From positions 62,001 through 126,000 of the forward strand of contig NZ_JACHIJ010000008.1 of NCBI RefSeq assembly GCF_014203115.1: 64,000 nt of DNA, in the 5' to 3' direction. The position numbers and the translations under genes were made by a program. Positions 35,002 to 43,547 of this stretch are shown piece after piece. The DNA comes from Afipia massiliensis (GTDB lineage: Bacteria > Pseudomonadota > Alphaproteobacteria > Rhizobiales > Xanthobacteraceae). The notes below the pieces were generated by a model. That model was not told where the DNA came from, searched no databases, and worked only from the letters and a program-made list of their open reading frames with translations. Every line of letters begins with the position of its first letter. The first letter of the stretch is position 1.

Positions 35002-36651
35002 ATGGCTCGCCAGTTCGTCTACTTCATGCAGGGTCTGACCAAGGCCTACCCGACCCGTAAGGTGCTCGATAACGTCCATCTCTCGTTCTATCCGGATGCC
35101 AAGATCGGCGTGCTCGGCGTCAACGGCTCGGGCAAATCGACGCTGTTGCGGATCATGGCCGGCCTCGACAAGGATTATAACGGCGAGGCCTGGGTCGCCG
35201 AGGGCGCGCGCGTCGGCTACCTCGAGCAGGAGCCGCAGCTCGACCCCGCATTGACCGTGCGCGAGAACGTGATGCTCGGCGTCGCCAAGCAGAAGGCGAT
35301 CCTCGATCGCTACAACGAACTGGCGATGAACTATTCCGAAGAGACCGCCGATGAGATGACCAAATTGCAGGACGAGATCGAGGCCGCGGGCCTGTGGGAT
35401 CTCGACAGCAAGGTCGATCAGGCGATGGACGCGCTGCGCTGTCCGCCGGACGATGCCGACATCTCCAAACTGTCGGGCGGCGAAAAGCGCCGCGTCGCGC
35501 TGTGCAAATTGCTGCTCGACCAGCCGGACCTGCTGCTGCTGGACGAACCGACCAACCATCTCGACGCGGAATCCGTGTCGTGGCTGGAAGGCCACCTGCG
35601 CAACTATCCCGGCGCGATCCTGATCGTGACCCATGACCGCTACTTCCTCGACAACGTGACGAGCTGGATCCTCGAACTCGACCGCGGCAAGGGCATCCCC
35701 TACGAGGGCAACTACTCGTCGTGGCTGGTGCAGAAGCAGAAGCGTCTCGCGCAGGAAGGCCGCGAGGACGTCGCGCACCAGAAGACGCTGGAACGCGAGC
35801 AGGAGTGGATCGCATCCTCGCCGAAAGCACGTCAGGCCAAATCCAAGGCGCGTTACCAGCGCTACGAGGACCTGCTCAAGCAGGCCAGCGAGAAGCAGAC
35901 CCAGACCGCGCAGATCACCATTCCTGTCGCCGAGCGCCTCGGCCAGAACGTGGTGGACTTCGAAGGCCTCTCGAAGGGGTTCAACGATCGCCTGCTGATC
36001 GACGACCTGACCTTCAAGCTGCCGCCGGGCGGCATCGTCGGCGTCATCGGCGCCAACGGCGCGGGCAAGACCACGCTGTTCAAGATGATCACCAAGCAGG
36101 AGACGCCGGACGCGGGCACCATCACGGTGGGCGAGTCCGTGCATCTCGGCTACGTCGACCAGTCGCGCGACGCGCTCGACGGCAAGAAGACCGTGTGGGA
36201 GGAAATCTCCGGCGGCAACGACCAGATCCTGCTCGGCAAGCGCGAAGTCAACTCGCGCGGCTATTGCTCGTCGTTCAACTTCAAGGGCGCGGACCAGCAG
36301 AAGAAGGTCGGCGCGCTGTCGGGCGGTGAACGCAACCGCGTCCATCTCGCCAAGATGCTGAAGTCCGGCGCCAACGTCCTGCTGCTCGACGAACCGACCA
36401 ACGATCTCGACGTCGATACGCTGCGGGCGCTGGAAGAGGCGCTGGAGGATTTCGCCGGCTGCGCCGTCATCATCAGCCATGACCGCTGGTTCCTCGACCG
36501 CATCGCGACCCACATGCTCGCTTTCGAAGGCGACAGCCATGTCGAATGGTTCGAGGGCAACTTCCAGGACTACGAGAAGGACAAGATGCGCCGTCTCGGC
36601 CAGGACTCGGTGATCCCGCATCGCGTGAAGTACAAGAAGCTGACGCGGTGA
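35002..36651 (+). CDS. ettA: Energy-dependent translational throttle protein EttA (ABC-F)
   Basis: A 549-residue cytoplasmic ABC-F protein that binds the ribosomal E site and links translation to ATP/ADP ratio. Two ABC cassettes are present: Walker [12 protein letters not shown] with signature [11 protein letters not shown] and [11 protein letters not shown], then [11 protein letters not shown] with [11 protein letters not shown] and [11 protein letters not shown]. The EttA arm and the inter-domain linker (about residues 245-310) are of normal length. The ATG at 35002 starts [20 protein letters not shown], with AAGGA upstream. Single gene. Confidence 0.94.
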   Translation: MARQFVYFMQGLTKAYPTRKVLDNVHLSFYPDAKIGVLGVNGSGKSTLLRIMAGLDKDYNGEAWVAEGARVGYLEQEPQLDPALTVRENVMLGVAKQKAILDRYNELAMNYSEETADEMTKLQDEIEAAGLWDLDSKVDQAMDALRCPPDDADISKLSGGEKRRVALCKLLLDQPDLLLLDEPTNHLDAESVSWLEGHLRNYPGAILIVTHDRYFLDNVTSWILELDRGKGIPYEGNYSSWLVQKQKRLAQEGREDVAHQKTLEREQEWIASSPKARQAKSKARYQRYEDLLKQASEKQTQTAQITIPVAERLGQNVVDFEGLSKGFNDRLLIDDLTFKLPPGGIVGVIGANGAGKTTLFKMITKQETPDAGTITVGESVHLGYVDQSRDALDGKKTVWEEISGGNDQILLGKREVNSRGYCSSFNFKGADQQKKVGALSGGERNRVHLAKMLKSGANVLLLDEPTNDLDVDTLRALEEALEDFAGCAVIISHDRWFLDRIATHMLAFEGDSHVEWFEGNFQDYEKDKMRRLGQDSVIPHRVKYKKLTR

Positions 36652-36766
36652 GGCGATCAGGGATGTGTTACGGATCTCAGTTGGTCAGTGACATCGCTTA
36701 CGCCAGGAAGAGCCCAGATCGCTTCGCGAAGCGAAAATCTGTGAGATAGCTGCGTCACGTCGGACC

Positions 36767-37024
36767 TCACCCCACCTTCTCACTCAGCCACATCTTGATC
36801 AGCGACTGATACGGCACGTCACGCTTGTTGGCGGCGATCTTGATCTGCTCAAGGAGGCTCACCGGCAGCCGCAATGAGATAGCTGTGGTCGATGGCTTTA
36901 GGTTCGGCAAGCGCACGCGCTGAGCCTTGCTCCAGTCGAGGTAATCGGTGGAGTCGTGAGTCTCCCAGAATTTTCGTTCTTCCGCTTCGCTCTTGAAGGC
37001 GGGAATGGGCTTAAGTTTGCTCAT
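36767..37024 (-). CDS. brnA: BrnA-family antitoxin
   Basis: An 85-residue antitoxin. The C-terminal half (TTAISLRLPVSLLEQIKIAA) is a ribbon-helix-helix DNA-binding fold and the N-terminal half (FKSEAEERKFWETHDSTDYL) wraps the toxin, as in BrnA. It overlaps the toxin gene by 14 bases, toxin first, the usual BrnTA order. It is expected to repress the promoter together with the toxin through the palindrome at 37314. Confidence 0.88.
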   Translation of the reverse strand: MSKLKPIPAFKSEAEERKFWETHDSTDYLDWSKAQRVRLPNLKPSTTAISLRLPVSLLEQIKIAANKRDVPYQSLIKMWLSEKVG

Positions 37025-37310
37025 AGATCTTCCGCTCCTTTCGATTCATGTCCCGCGCCGAAATCACCCGGATTCTCGTTCCATCCTGCCTGAGCGTGAA
37101 GGTGATGTGCAGCAAACGGTTTTCAATCGTCCTTCCCAAGGCATTGAGGCGCGGCTCATTCTCGCTATGCTTTTCATCTTCGACCACGATCAGCGGGTCG
37201 TTGAAAAAGATGCTTTCAGCTTCCGCCGAGCTGACATCATGCTTGTCCGCGTTTTTCCTGCGGTTGCCGTCGTCCCACTCAAATCCTTCGATCCGGTCGA
37301 AATCGATCAT
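37011..37310 (-). CDS. brnT: BrnT-family ribonuclease toxin
   Basis: A 99-residue toxin with the RelE-like BrnT fold, an mRNA-cleaving ribonuclease. FEWDDGNRRKNADKHDVS is the N-terminal family motif and RIRVISARDMNRKERKIYE the C-terminal one, with the catalytic basic residues. The ATG at 37310 directly abuts the palindrome; the frame continues 5 codons to a TTG inside it. Second gene brnA overlaps by 14 bases. Confidence 0.9.
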   Translation of the reverse strand: MIDFDRIEGFEWDDGNRRKNADKHDVSSAEAESIFFNDPLIVVEDEKHSENEPRLNALGRTIENRLLHITFTLRQDGTRIRVISARDMNRKERKIYEQT

Positions 37311-37313
37311 ATG

Positions 37314-37334
37314 TGTATATTGCAATAATATACA
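37314..37334 (-). promoter_or_regulatory. Operator palindrome of brnTA
   Basis: TGTATAT-N7-ATATACA, immediately upstream of the brnT start codon. Autoregulation by the BrnTA complex through such a palindrome is established for the family; the position so close to the start means repression would also block the leader. Confidence 0.65.
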
Positions 37335-37474
37335 CGTATTTGCAATCCGCCACCCCTTCCGTTATGGGTAAAGTGCTGCGGAAGGGACGAAGACAGCCAA
37401 ATGGCCGACTGGAACACTGAGCGAGACCTGAAATTCGAGGCCGGGGCAGGCGGTCGTTTCCCTCATTCAACCGA

Positions 37475-37924
37475 ATGGCTGACGCGGTGATTGCTCCACT
37501 GGTCAGCGATCTCGATGAGCAGGAGCGGGCGCTCCTGGCCATGGATGTCGCCTGGGTCCAGTGGCGGTCGGAATTCCGGCAGAAGATTGTCGCCGGCGGC
37601 GACAAGCCGGTGCGAAGCATTTTTGAAGCCGACATGATCTTCGCCATCGTCGCGCACCACGCGCTGAAGGGGCGGCCGGTCACGCTCAAGGAGCTTGCGA
37701 CCTACTTCGGATCGATCGCCACCGAGGCGACGATCTCCCGGCATATCGACGACATGGTAAAGAACAGTCTGGTCGAGCGCCGCCTCGACGGGAAAGACCG
37801 CCGCCGCATGTTTTTGATTCCGACGCGGCGGCTCGAAGGCATCGGTCATCAGTTCGAGCAGGCGCGGCTGCGCATCATGCGCGAGCACGGCTTTGTCTGG
37901 AATGGCGGCAAGAGCACGGAGTAA
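37475..37924 (+). CDS. Winged-helix (MarR-like) regulator, paralog 1 of 3
   Basis: A 149-residue DNA-binding protein. LDEQERALLAMDVAWVQWRS is the start of the shared domain; IFEADMIFAIVAHHALKGRP leads into the helix-turn-helix (VTLKELATYFGSIATEATIS, RHIDDM recognition helix) and DRRRMFLIPTRRL is the wing. The pattern RHxDxM...DRRR recalls MarR proteins. It is the first of three tandem paralogs (next at 37933 and 38592) and starts beside the brnTA operon. No ligand pocket can be read. Confidence 0.8.
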   Translation: MADAVIAPLVSDLDEQERALLAMDVAWVQWRSEFRQKIVAGGDKPVRSIFEADMIFAIVAHHALKGRPVTLKELATYFGSIATEATISRHIDDMVKNSLVERRLDGKDRRRMFLIPTRRLEGIGHQFEQARLRIMREHGFVWNGGKSTE

Positions 37925-37932
37925 GCGATCTC

Positions 37933-38469
37933 ATGGCGGGTGACGAGAAGACACTGACGGCCGGGGAAATCAGCGCGTCCGCGCCGGTCACTTTCAATCT
38001 CGACGAATGCACGATGGATGCGCAGGAGCGTGCCGTGCTCGCCATCGATATCGCTTACGTTCAGTGGCGCGCGGACTTCCGCCGCACGGTGGTCGCCTCC
38101 GGCGTGCTGAACAGGCCATGGCGCAGCGTGTTCGAGGCCGACATGATGTTCAGCATCGTCGCGCATCGCTGGCTCGCCGGGCGCGCGATCACGCACAAGG
38201 AGCTTGCGACCTATTTCGAATTGTTTGCGACCGAAGCGACCGTCTCTCGCCATCTCGATGACATGGAAGAAAGCGGCATGATCGTGCGTCAGACCGATCC
38301 GGACGACCGCCGCCGCATCTTCCTGCTGCCGACACGGCGGCTGGAAATCATTGGTCACGGATATGCGCAAGCGCGAATCCGAATCATGCGTGAGCATGGT
38401 TTTGTGTGGACCGGCGATGCCGGGGCGAACGGGACGAGGGCAACCGATTCGGCAAGGAAGCCGGACTGA
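37933..38469 (+). CDS. Winged-helix (MarR-like) regulator, paralog 2 of 3
   Basis: A 178-residue paralog. After about 30 divergent residues the common domain starts (MDAQERAVLAIDIAYVQWRA), with VFEADMMFSIVAHRWLAGRA, the helix-turn-helix ITHKELATYFELFATEATVS and the wing DRRRIFLLPTRRLEIIGHGY. It begins 9 bases after paralog 1, so both are cotranscribed. The N- and C-terminal extensions are unique to this copy. Confidence 0.8.
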   Translation: MAGDEKTLTAGEISASAPVTFNLDECTMDAQERAVLAIDIAYVQWRADFRRTVVASGVLNRPWRSVFEADMMFSIVAHRWLAGRAITHKELATYFELFATEATVSRHLDDMEESGMIVRQTDPDDRRRIFLLPTRRLEIIGHGYAQARIRIMREHGFVWTGDAGANGTRATDSARKPD

Positions 38470-38591
38470 TCGTCTCGTGAGGACAGGGCAACGCGTCAGA
38501 AGGTAGCAACGACGATGCATTGCAACCATGGTGCAATCGCTGGAATCCGGCTACGGCTATTGTCATAACGAATCGGCAGGCCAGGTAACGC

Positions 38592-39119
38592 ATGACGTCG
38601 GGGCCCAAGAAACTATCACCCGAGACAATCGGGGCGGCATCGTCGGCGTCTTTGATCGAATGTCCCGACAGCATTCTCGATGCGCCGGAACGGGCTGTTC
38701 TCGCTTTCGATATGGCATGGGTGCAGTGGCGCGCGGATTTCCGGCGCACCGTTGTCGCCTCCGGCATCCTGCGTCGTCCGTGGCGCAGCGCGTTCGAGGC
38801 CGACCTGATCTTTAGTATCGTCTCGCATCGCTGGCTGACCGGGCGGCCGATCACACTCAAAGAACTCGCGACCTATTTCGAACAGTTCGCTACAGCGGCA
38901 ACGGTCTCCCGTCATATCGACGATATGGAGGAGGCTGGCATGCTGGCGCGTGACGTGGACGCCAATGACCGACGCCGCTTCTTCCTGATGCCGACGGAGC
39001 GGCTTGAAGTCATCGGCCGCGAATTCCTGCAGGCGCGAGTCCGCACCATGCGCGATCACGGTTTTGTGTGGGCAGGCAGCACCGCGATCGACCCGAAAAC
39101 TGCAATCGATCCTGCGTGA
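38592..39119 (+). CDS. Winged-helix (MarR-like) regulator, paralog 3 of 3
   Basis: A 175-residue paralog with MDAPERAVLAFDMAWVQWRA-like domain start (here LDAPERAVLAFDMAWVQWRA), AFEADLIFSIVSHRWLTGRP, helix-turn-helix ITLKELATYFEQFATAATVS and wing DRRRFFLMPTERLEVIG. It is closest to paralog 2 in the middle of the domain. A 122-base gap separates it from paralog 2, so it may have its own promoter. Confidence 0.8.
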   Translation: MTSGPKKLSPETIGAASSASLIECPDSILDAPERAVLAFDMAWVQWRADFRRTVVASGILRRPWRSAFEADLIFSIVSHRWLTGRPITLKELATYFEQFATAATVSRHIDDMEEAGMLARDVDANDRRRFFLMPTERLEVIGREFLQARVRTMRDHGFVWAGSTAIDPKTAIDPA

Positions 39120-39273
39120 TCCCAGCGTGCGGTGTCGCTATAGGCCTCGGCCGAGAGAGTGGATCACCATTCTCCGCCACCGGGATTGAAGCGCTCACCT
39201 GTTGTACACGTGGCGCGCAAGCGCACCTTTTCGGTGCGTGATCCCGGTGGCCTTTTAGCCATCGGAGAAGATC

Positions 39274-39780
39274 ATGGTTTTACGTTTCATTGCGTTCGCA
39301 CTCACGCTTCTGCTGCTGACGCCAGGTTCTGTGCTTTCAGTGATGGCCGACGATGTGGGCCTGTCGGCGGCGGAGAGGGCGAAGAACATCAAGGCCTCTG
39401 AGGCACGCAAGGCGCAGGGGCAGGCGACGGATACGTCCCGCGACGTGCGCGCCATGAAATATCACCGCATGGGACAGCAGCCGCCGCAGGCGCAGAAGCA
39501 GCACAGCATGGGACAGCAGCCGCCGCGGGCGCAGAAACAGCAACAGCGACGGCAACAGCAAGAGCAGCAGGCGATGCAGCAGGCCAAGCGCTGCCAGGAT
39601 GCGATCAACGACGCGCAGAACACGGCGGTGGGAACGTCCGTGCTGTCGAGCGCCGTCGGGTTCCTGCCGTTCGGCGGCACCGCGTCCGGCGTGGCAGGTG
39701 CCGCGGCAGGGATGGGCGCGACGGTCGGCGGCGAAATCACGCGCCAGAAGGCTGCGGCTGCGGTTCAGGGAAATTGCTGA
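39274..39780 (+). CDS. Exported Gln-rich protein with glycine-zipper end
   Basis: An unassigned 168-residue protein. Residues 1-25 are a signal peptide (LRFIAFALTLLLLTPGSVLS). A tandem duplication of about 13 residues (MGQQPPQAQKQHS / MGQQPPRAQKQQ) starts near residue 66 and runs into a stretch of Gln and Arg. The C-terminal part has one cysteine pair (CQDAINDA ... GNC) around a hydrophobic glycine zipper (FGGTASGVAGAAAGMGATVGG), a design seen in small outer-membrane or lipoprotein-like proteins. Start at the ATG at 39274. Confidence 0.65.
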   Translation: MVLRFIAFALTLLLLTPGSVLSVMADDVGLSAAERAKNIKASEARKAQGQATDTSRDVRAMKYHRMGQQPPQAQKQHSMGQQPPRAQKQQQRRQQQEQQAMQQAKRCQDAINDAQNTAVGTSVLSSAVGFLPFGGTASGVAGAAAGMGATVGGEITRQKAAAAVQGNC

Positions 39781-39924
39781 GACATCATTGATACGGCTCG
39801 TGAAATCTGGCCATCGCCGATCGGTTGACGTAGAAGGGTCGTCCGATACAGATCTGGCGCGTATTCTTTCCGCAAAACCGGTATCCACTTTTGCGGAATA
39901 CGCGCGGGGCGTTGGAGTTTCACG

Positions 39925-40695
39925 ATGTCCGACTGGGATGCGCAGCAATACCTGAAATTCGAGGACGAGCGGACGCGCGGGGCGCGCGACCTGCTGGCGC
40001 AGATTCCGATCCAGGATGCGCGGGGCGTGGTGGACATCGGCTGTGGCCCGGGCAACTCGACCGAGTTGCTGGCCAGACGCTGGCCGCAGGCGAAGATCAC
40101 CGGGATCGATACCTCGGCGGACATGCTGCGTCAGGCGCGCGAGCGGCTGCCGCAGCACACCTTCATCGAAGCGAATATTTCGCACTGGTCGCCGCCCGCC
40201 GGAACCGATGTGCTGTTCGCCAATGCGATCTTCCAGTGGGTGCCGAAACATCTCAAGCAAATGATGCGACTTCTGATGGCGCTGCCCGACGGCGGCGCGC
40301 TCGCGGTGCAGATGCCCGATAACATGGACGAGCCGTCGCACGTCCTGATGCGCGAGGTCGCGCGCCTGCCGCAGTTCCACACCCAGCTCGCGCACGCATT
40401 GGAGGCGCGGGACAATCTGCCGAAGCCGGGCACCTATTACGACGCGCTGCAGCCGCTGTGCAGCCGTATCGACATCTGGCACACGGTCTACAATCACGTG
40501 CTGGACGATGCACCGGCCATCGTCGAATGGGTGAAGGGCACAGGGCTGCGCCCGTTCCTCGATCCGCTCGAGATTCCCGAACGCAAGGAATTCCTCGAGG
40601 CCTACAGGGCGCGGATTGCTGCCAGCTACCCGCCGCAGGCCGATGGCAAGGTGCTGCTGCGCTTCCCGCGGATTTTCATCGTCGCGGTGAAATAG
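39925..40695 (+). CDS. tam: Trans-aconitate 2-methyltransferase
   Basis: A 256-residue class I SAM methyltransferase that methylates trans-aconitate, a by-product that inhibits aconitase. The start [20 protein letters not shown] is diagnostic for Tam; motif I is [15 protein letters not shown], with the acidic residue of motif II in [11 protein letters not shown] and IFQWVPKH in motif IV. The length fits. GGAG precedes the ATG at 39925. Single gene. Confidence 0.92.
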   Translation: MSDWDAQQYLKFEDERTRGARDLLAQIPIQDARGVVDIGCGPGNSTELLARRWPQAKITGIDTSADMLRQARERLPQHTFIEANISHWSPPAGTDVLFANAIFQWVPKHLKQMMRLLMALPDGGALAVQMPDNMDEPSHVLMREVARLPQFHTQLAHALEARDNLPKPGTYYDALQPLCSRIDIWHTVYNHVLDDAPAIVEWVKGTGLRPFLDPLEIPERKEFLEAYRARIAASYPPQADGKVLLRFPRIFIVAVK

Positions 40696-40836
40696 CCGGA
40701 AATCCGGGCTTGCCGGGCAAATTGTCGCCATTGTGACGGGACAAGGGCTGTTGCTGCGACCGATGGATGCCGCGCGCGCCTGCGCCGAATCTGCCATGGT
40801 CCGCCATCAGTTTCTGTTCCACCGGAGCCATTTGAG

Positions 40837-41445
40837 ATGAGTATGACCCCCGAAACGCCCCTGCCGACGCGCGCCGACTTGGCGCTGCGTCCGATCCCGA
40901 TGCTGATCTTCGGATCGCGCTGGCTGCAGGTGCCGCTCTATGTCGGCCTGATCGTCGCGCAGGCTGTCTATGTTATCCTGTTCCTGAAAGAACTCTGGCA
41001 TCTCATTTCGCATTCGTTCTCCTTCACCGAGCAGCAGATCATGCTTGTCGTGCTCGGGCTGATCGACGTGGTGATGATCTCGAACCTTCTGGTGATGGTC
41101 ATCGTCGGCGGCTACGAGACCTTCGTCTCGCGGCTTAACCTGAAGGGTCACCCCGACGAGCCGGAATGGCTCAGCCACGTCAATGCCAGCGTGCTGAAGA
41201 TCAAGCTGGCCATGGCCATTATCGGCATCTCCTCGATCCATCTGCTGCGCACCTTCATCGAGGCCGGCAACCTCGGCGTCGCGGGCCGCACCACGAACTA
41301 CACAGAGGCCGGCGTGATGTGGCAGACCATCATCCACGGCATGTTTATCGTGTCGGCGATCGGCATCGCCTATGTCGACAAGCTGTCGAGCGATGCCGAC
41401 GTTGCTCGCGCCAATGCCGTCAAGACCGGGCACGGCAAGCATTGA
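40837..41445 (+). CDS. YqhA/UPF0114 family membrane protein
   Basis: A 202-residue integral membrane protein with about four helices (residues 35-60, 75-97, 125-150, 170-190). [18 protein letters not shown] and [12 protein letters not shown] are the family signature. The cellular role is unknown; the fold is shared with small inner-membrane proteins of many proteobacteria. The ATG at 40837 has GGAG 11 bases upstream; the ATG two codons on would be nearer no signal. Confidence 0.87.
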   Translation: MSMTPETPLPTRADLALRPIPMLIFGSRWLQVPLYVGLIVAQAVYVILFLKELWHLISHSFSFTEQQIMLVVLGLIDVVMISNLLVMVIVGGYETFVSRLNLKGHPDEPEWLSHVNASVLKIKLAMAIIGISSIHLLRTFIEAGNLGVAGRTTNYTEAGVMWQTIIHGMFIVSAIGIAYVDKLSSDADVARANAVKTGHGKH

Positions 41446-41463
41446 TGCCGTAGCGGGAGACAA

Positions 41464-41555
41464 CGTCATTGCGAGCGGAGCGAAGCAATCCAGTTTTGGA
41501 GACCATCCGGATGAACCGCTGGATTGCTTCGTCGCAAGTGCTCCTCGCAACGACG
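41464..41555. repeat. Paired repeat that reaches into a gene
   Basis: CGTCATTGCGAGCGGAGCGA at the left, GCTGGATTGCTTCGTCGCAA and TGCTCCTCGCAACGACG at the right, same family as 26017-26097. Its right half lies inside the first 15 codons of the lytic transglycosylase gene and encodes part of its signal peptide. Confidence 0.85.
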
Positions 41556-42749
41556 TTCATGTTGCTGGCAAGCGCGCCAGCCCTCGCCGCCGATGCGGCG
41601 TTCACGCAGTTCGTCGCCTCGCTGTGGCCGGAAGCGCAGCAGGCGGGCGTTTCGCGGGCGGTCTTCGATCGCGAAACCAACGCGCTGGAGCCGGACTACA
41701 AGCTGCCGGATCTGCTGTTGCCCGGGCGTCCATCGACCGGCGCGCCATCGCAGGCGGAGTTCGTGCAGGTGCCGGCGGACTATGTGAAGGAGGCGAGCAT
41801 CGCGCGGCTCGCGTCGCACGGGCAGCGATTGTCGATCCAGCATCGCGATACGCTGCGCGCCATCGAGCAGCGCTTCGGCGTGCCGGGCAACATCATCCTG
41901 GCGATCTGGGGCCGCGAGACCGACTACGGCCGTCATGCGCTGCCCTATGATGGCTTGCGCGTGCTGGCGACGCAGGCCTATGTCGGCCGGCGCAAGGATC
42001 AATACCGCGGCGAGTTCATCGAGGCGCTGAAGCTGATCCAGAACGGCGACGTGACGCGCAAGAACCTGCGCACCTCATGGGGCGGCGCGACGGGGCTGAC
42101 GCAGTTCCTGCCCTCGGAGCTTCACAAGCACGGCGTCGATTTCGACGGCGACGGCCACATCAACATCTGGACCTCGGTGCCGGATGCGCTGGCGTCCGCC
42201 GCCCAGCAGTTGAAGAACAAGGGCTGGCAGCCGGGCGTGCGCTGGGCCTATGAGGTGCGCGCACCGCGCATCGCCGATTGTACGCAAGGCGTGCCGGAAG
42301 TGACCAAGCCGATCTCGCAATGGCTGCGCGAAGGCTACGTACCGGTGCGCGGCGAGCAACTCAGCGCCGCCGAGCAGGCGCAGGGCGCGTCGCTGTTGCA
42401 GCCGGAAGGCACCTACGGCCCGTCGTTCCTGACCACGAAGAATTACTTCGTCATCAAGGAATACAATTTCTCCGATCTCTATGTGCTGTTCGTCGGCCAT
42501 CTCGCCGACCGCATGATGAACGGCCAGCCGTTCGCGACGCCGTGGTCGGCGTCGACCCAGATGCGCAGCGCCGATGTGGAAGAGATGCAGAAGCATCTCA
42601 CGCGCCTCGGCCTCTACAGCTCGAAACTTGACGGCAAGGCGGGGATGCAGACCCGCGCGGCGCTTGGCGCCTACCAGAAGAAGGCGGGACTGAAAGTCGA
42701 TTGCTGGCCGAGCGGTGATGTGCTGCGCGCGATGAGCGCGGGACGGTAG
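41511..42749 (+). CDS. Lytic murein transglycosylase (MltB-like) with peptidoglycan-binding domain
   Basis: A 412-residue periplasmic enzyme that cleaves the glycan backbone to 1,6-anhydro ends. The SLT-type domain (about residues 30-330) has the catalytic glutamate in ILAIWGRETDYGRH and the motif TSWGGATGLTQFLPSE; the C-terminal PG_binding_1 domain is MQKHLTRLGLYSSKLDGKAG. The signal peptide (MNRWIASSQVLLATTFMLLA, then SAPALAA) is partly encoded by the palindromic repeat at 41464-41555. The ATG at 41511 is taken; upstream in-frame sequence is only repeat. No obvious ribosome binding site precedes it. Confidence 0.88.
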   Translation: MNRWIASSQVLLATTFMLLASAPALAADAAFTQFVASLWPEAQQAGVSRAVFDRETNALEPDYKLPDLLLPGRPSTGAPSQAEFVQVPADYVKEASIARLASHGQRLSIQHRDTLRAIEQRFGVPGNIILAIWGRETDYGRHALPYDGLRVLATQAYVGRRKDQYRGEFIEALKLIQNGDVTRKNLRTSWGGATGLTQFLPSELHKHGVDFDGDGHINIWTSVPDALASAAQQLKNKGWQPGVRWAYEVRAPRIADCTQGVPEVTKPISQWLREGYVPVRGEQLSAAEQAQGASLLQPEGTYGPSFLTTKNYFVIKEYNFSDLYVLFVGHLADRMMNGQPFATPWSASTQMRSADVEEMQKHLTRLGLYSSKLDGKAGMQTRAALGAYQKKAGLKVDCWPSGDVLRAMSAGR

Positions 42750-42761
42750 GCGCGGCTGTGC

Positions 42762-42872
42762 CGTCACCCTGAGGTGCCGTAGCGAAGCGGAGGCCTCGAA
42801 GGGCGACGGCAGCGCAGTCAGTTCGATCCGTCATCCTTCGAGGCTCGCAAGCGCTCGCACCTCAGGATGACG
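42762..42872. repeat. Paired repeat, 'CGTCATCCTGAGG' family
   Basis: CGTCACCCTGAGGTGCCGTA and the inverted CGCTCGCACCTCAGGATGAC, with inner GAGGCCTCGAAGGGCGACGG / CCGTCATCCTTCGAGGCTCG. 12 bases after the transglycosylase stop. Confidence 0.82.
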
Positions 42873-42918
42873 GTCGAGGGTTTTATTCGCGACGTGAGAA
42901 AACCCGTCGCCCAAAAAC

Positions 42919-42944
42919 AAAACCCGGCCGTGAGGCCGGGTTTT
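42919..42944. terminator. Bidirectional terminator
   Basis: Perfect 11-base stem AAAACCCGGCC / GGCCGGGTTTT with loop GTGA. On the minus strand it ends in TTTTTGG and serves the gene at 42985; on the plus strand the tail is TTTTGAAAC. Confidence 0.82.
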
Positions 42945-42984
42945 GAAACTCATGTCTCACGAAGTAATCGTGAGAATGTTCAGA

Positions 42985-43275
42985 TCAATCGCAAACCTGA
43001 ACGCGGCGGACGCGCCAGCCGTAACCGTCCCAGAAGCGCTCGCGCACCAGGCGGCAGGCTGGCTCTTCAATGTACACCGGGCCGGGTGCGTAGCCGTAGC
43101 CATATGCCGGGCGGCTGCTGTTGGCGATGGCGCCGCCGATGATCGCGCCGCCCAGAAGGCCAAGGCCCACGCCGGCAGCCACACGGCCGCCGTCAGCCTT
43201 GGCTGCGGGCATCGCGGTTGCGAGCGAACCAGCGATCGTTGCGACCGCGAGGAACGCCGAAAGAACCTTCTTCAT
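42985..43275 (-). CDS. Exported glycine-zipper protein ending WDGYGWRVRRVQVC, copy A
   Basis: A 96-residue exported protein. Signal peptide residues 1-28 (KKVLSAFLAVATIAGSLATA, cut near AKADGG). A glycine zipper (VGLGLLGGAIIGGAIAN) is followed by Tyr/Pro-rich sequence and the end RLVRERFWDGYGWRVRRVQV-CD. GGAGAG precedes the ATG at 43275. The paralog at 43548 shares both ends. Function unknown; probably a small envelope-associated protein. Confidence 0.75.
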   Translation of the reverse strand: MKKVLSAFLAVATIAGSLATAMPAAKADGGRVAAGVGLGLLGGAIIGGAIANSSRPAYGYGYAPGPVYIEEPACRLVRERFWDGYGWRVRRVQVCD

Positions 43276-43454
43276 GTTGTCTCTCCTCAGATCACGCCAG
43301 AGCCTGGCGCAAGGCGATTGGTCTGCAAGGATCCAATGACGGAACTCAAGATAGCCCGATTTGGCCCCTGTTTGAAAGGTCGGCGCCATCCCGCACCGGC
43401 GATTCAGATGATGTCCCGGCGCCAATATAGCGGATTCTGGCGCACAGCCTTCAC

Positions 43455-43496
43455 AAAAAACGCCCCCAAGGGGCACTTTACCCTAGGGAGCGTTAC
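43455..43496 (-). terminator. Terminator of copy B
   Basis: On the minus strand AACGCTCCC pairs with GGGGGCGTT (one G-T pair) across about 20 bases and is followed by TTTTTTG. Confidence 0.7.
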
Positions 43497-43547
43497 TTTT
43501 TTCCAAGCCGGGGCGGCTAAAAGAAGGCCGCTCGGTGATCAGTTGTG

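Noticed and set aside
34975-36621. 548-residue open frame on the minus strand
   Set aside because: Exact antisense of ettA; repeated motifs are just the reversed ABC signatures.
36719-36743. Palindrome CGCTTCGCGAAGCG after ettA as a terminator
   Set aside because: Very short loop and no T-run on either strand; may be chance.
39337-40797. 486-residue open frame on the minus strand
   Set aside because: Covers the opposite strand of two real genes (Gln-rich protein and tam) and the gap between them; low-complexity Arg-rich translation.
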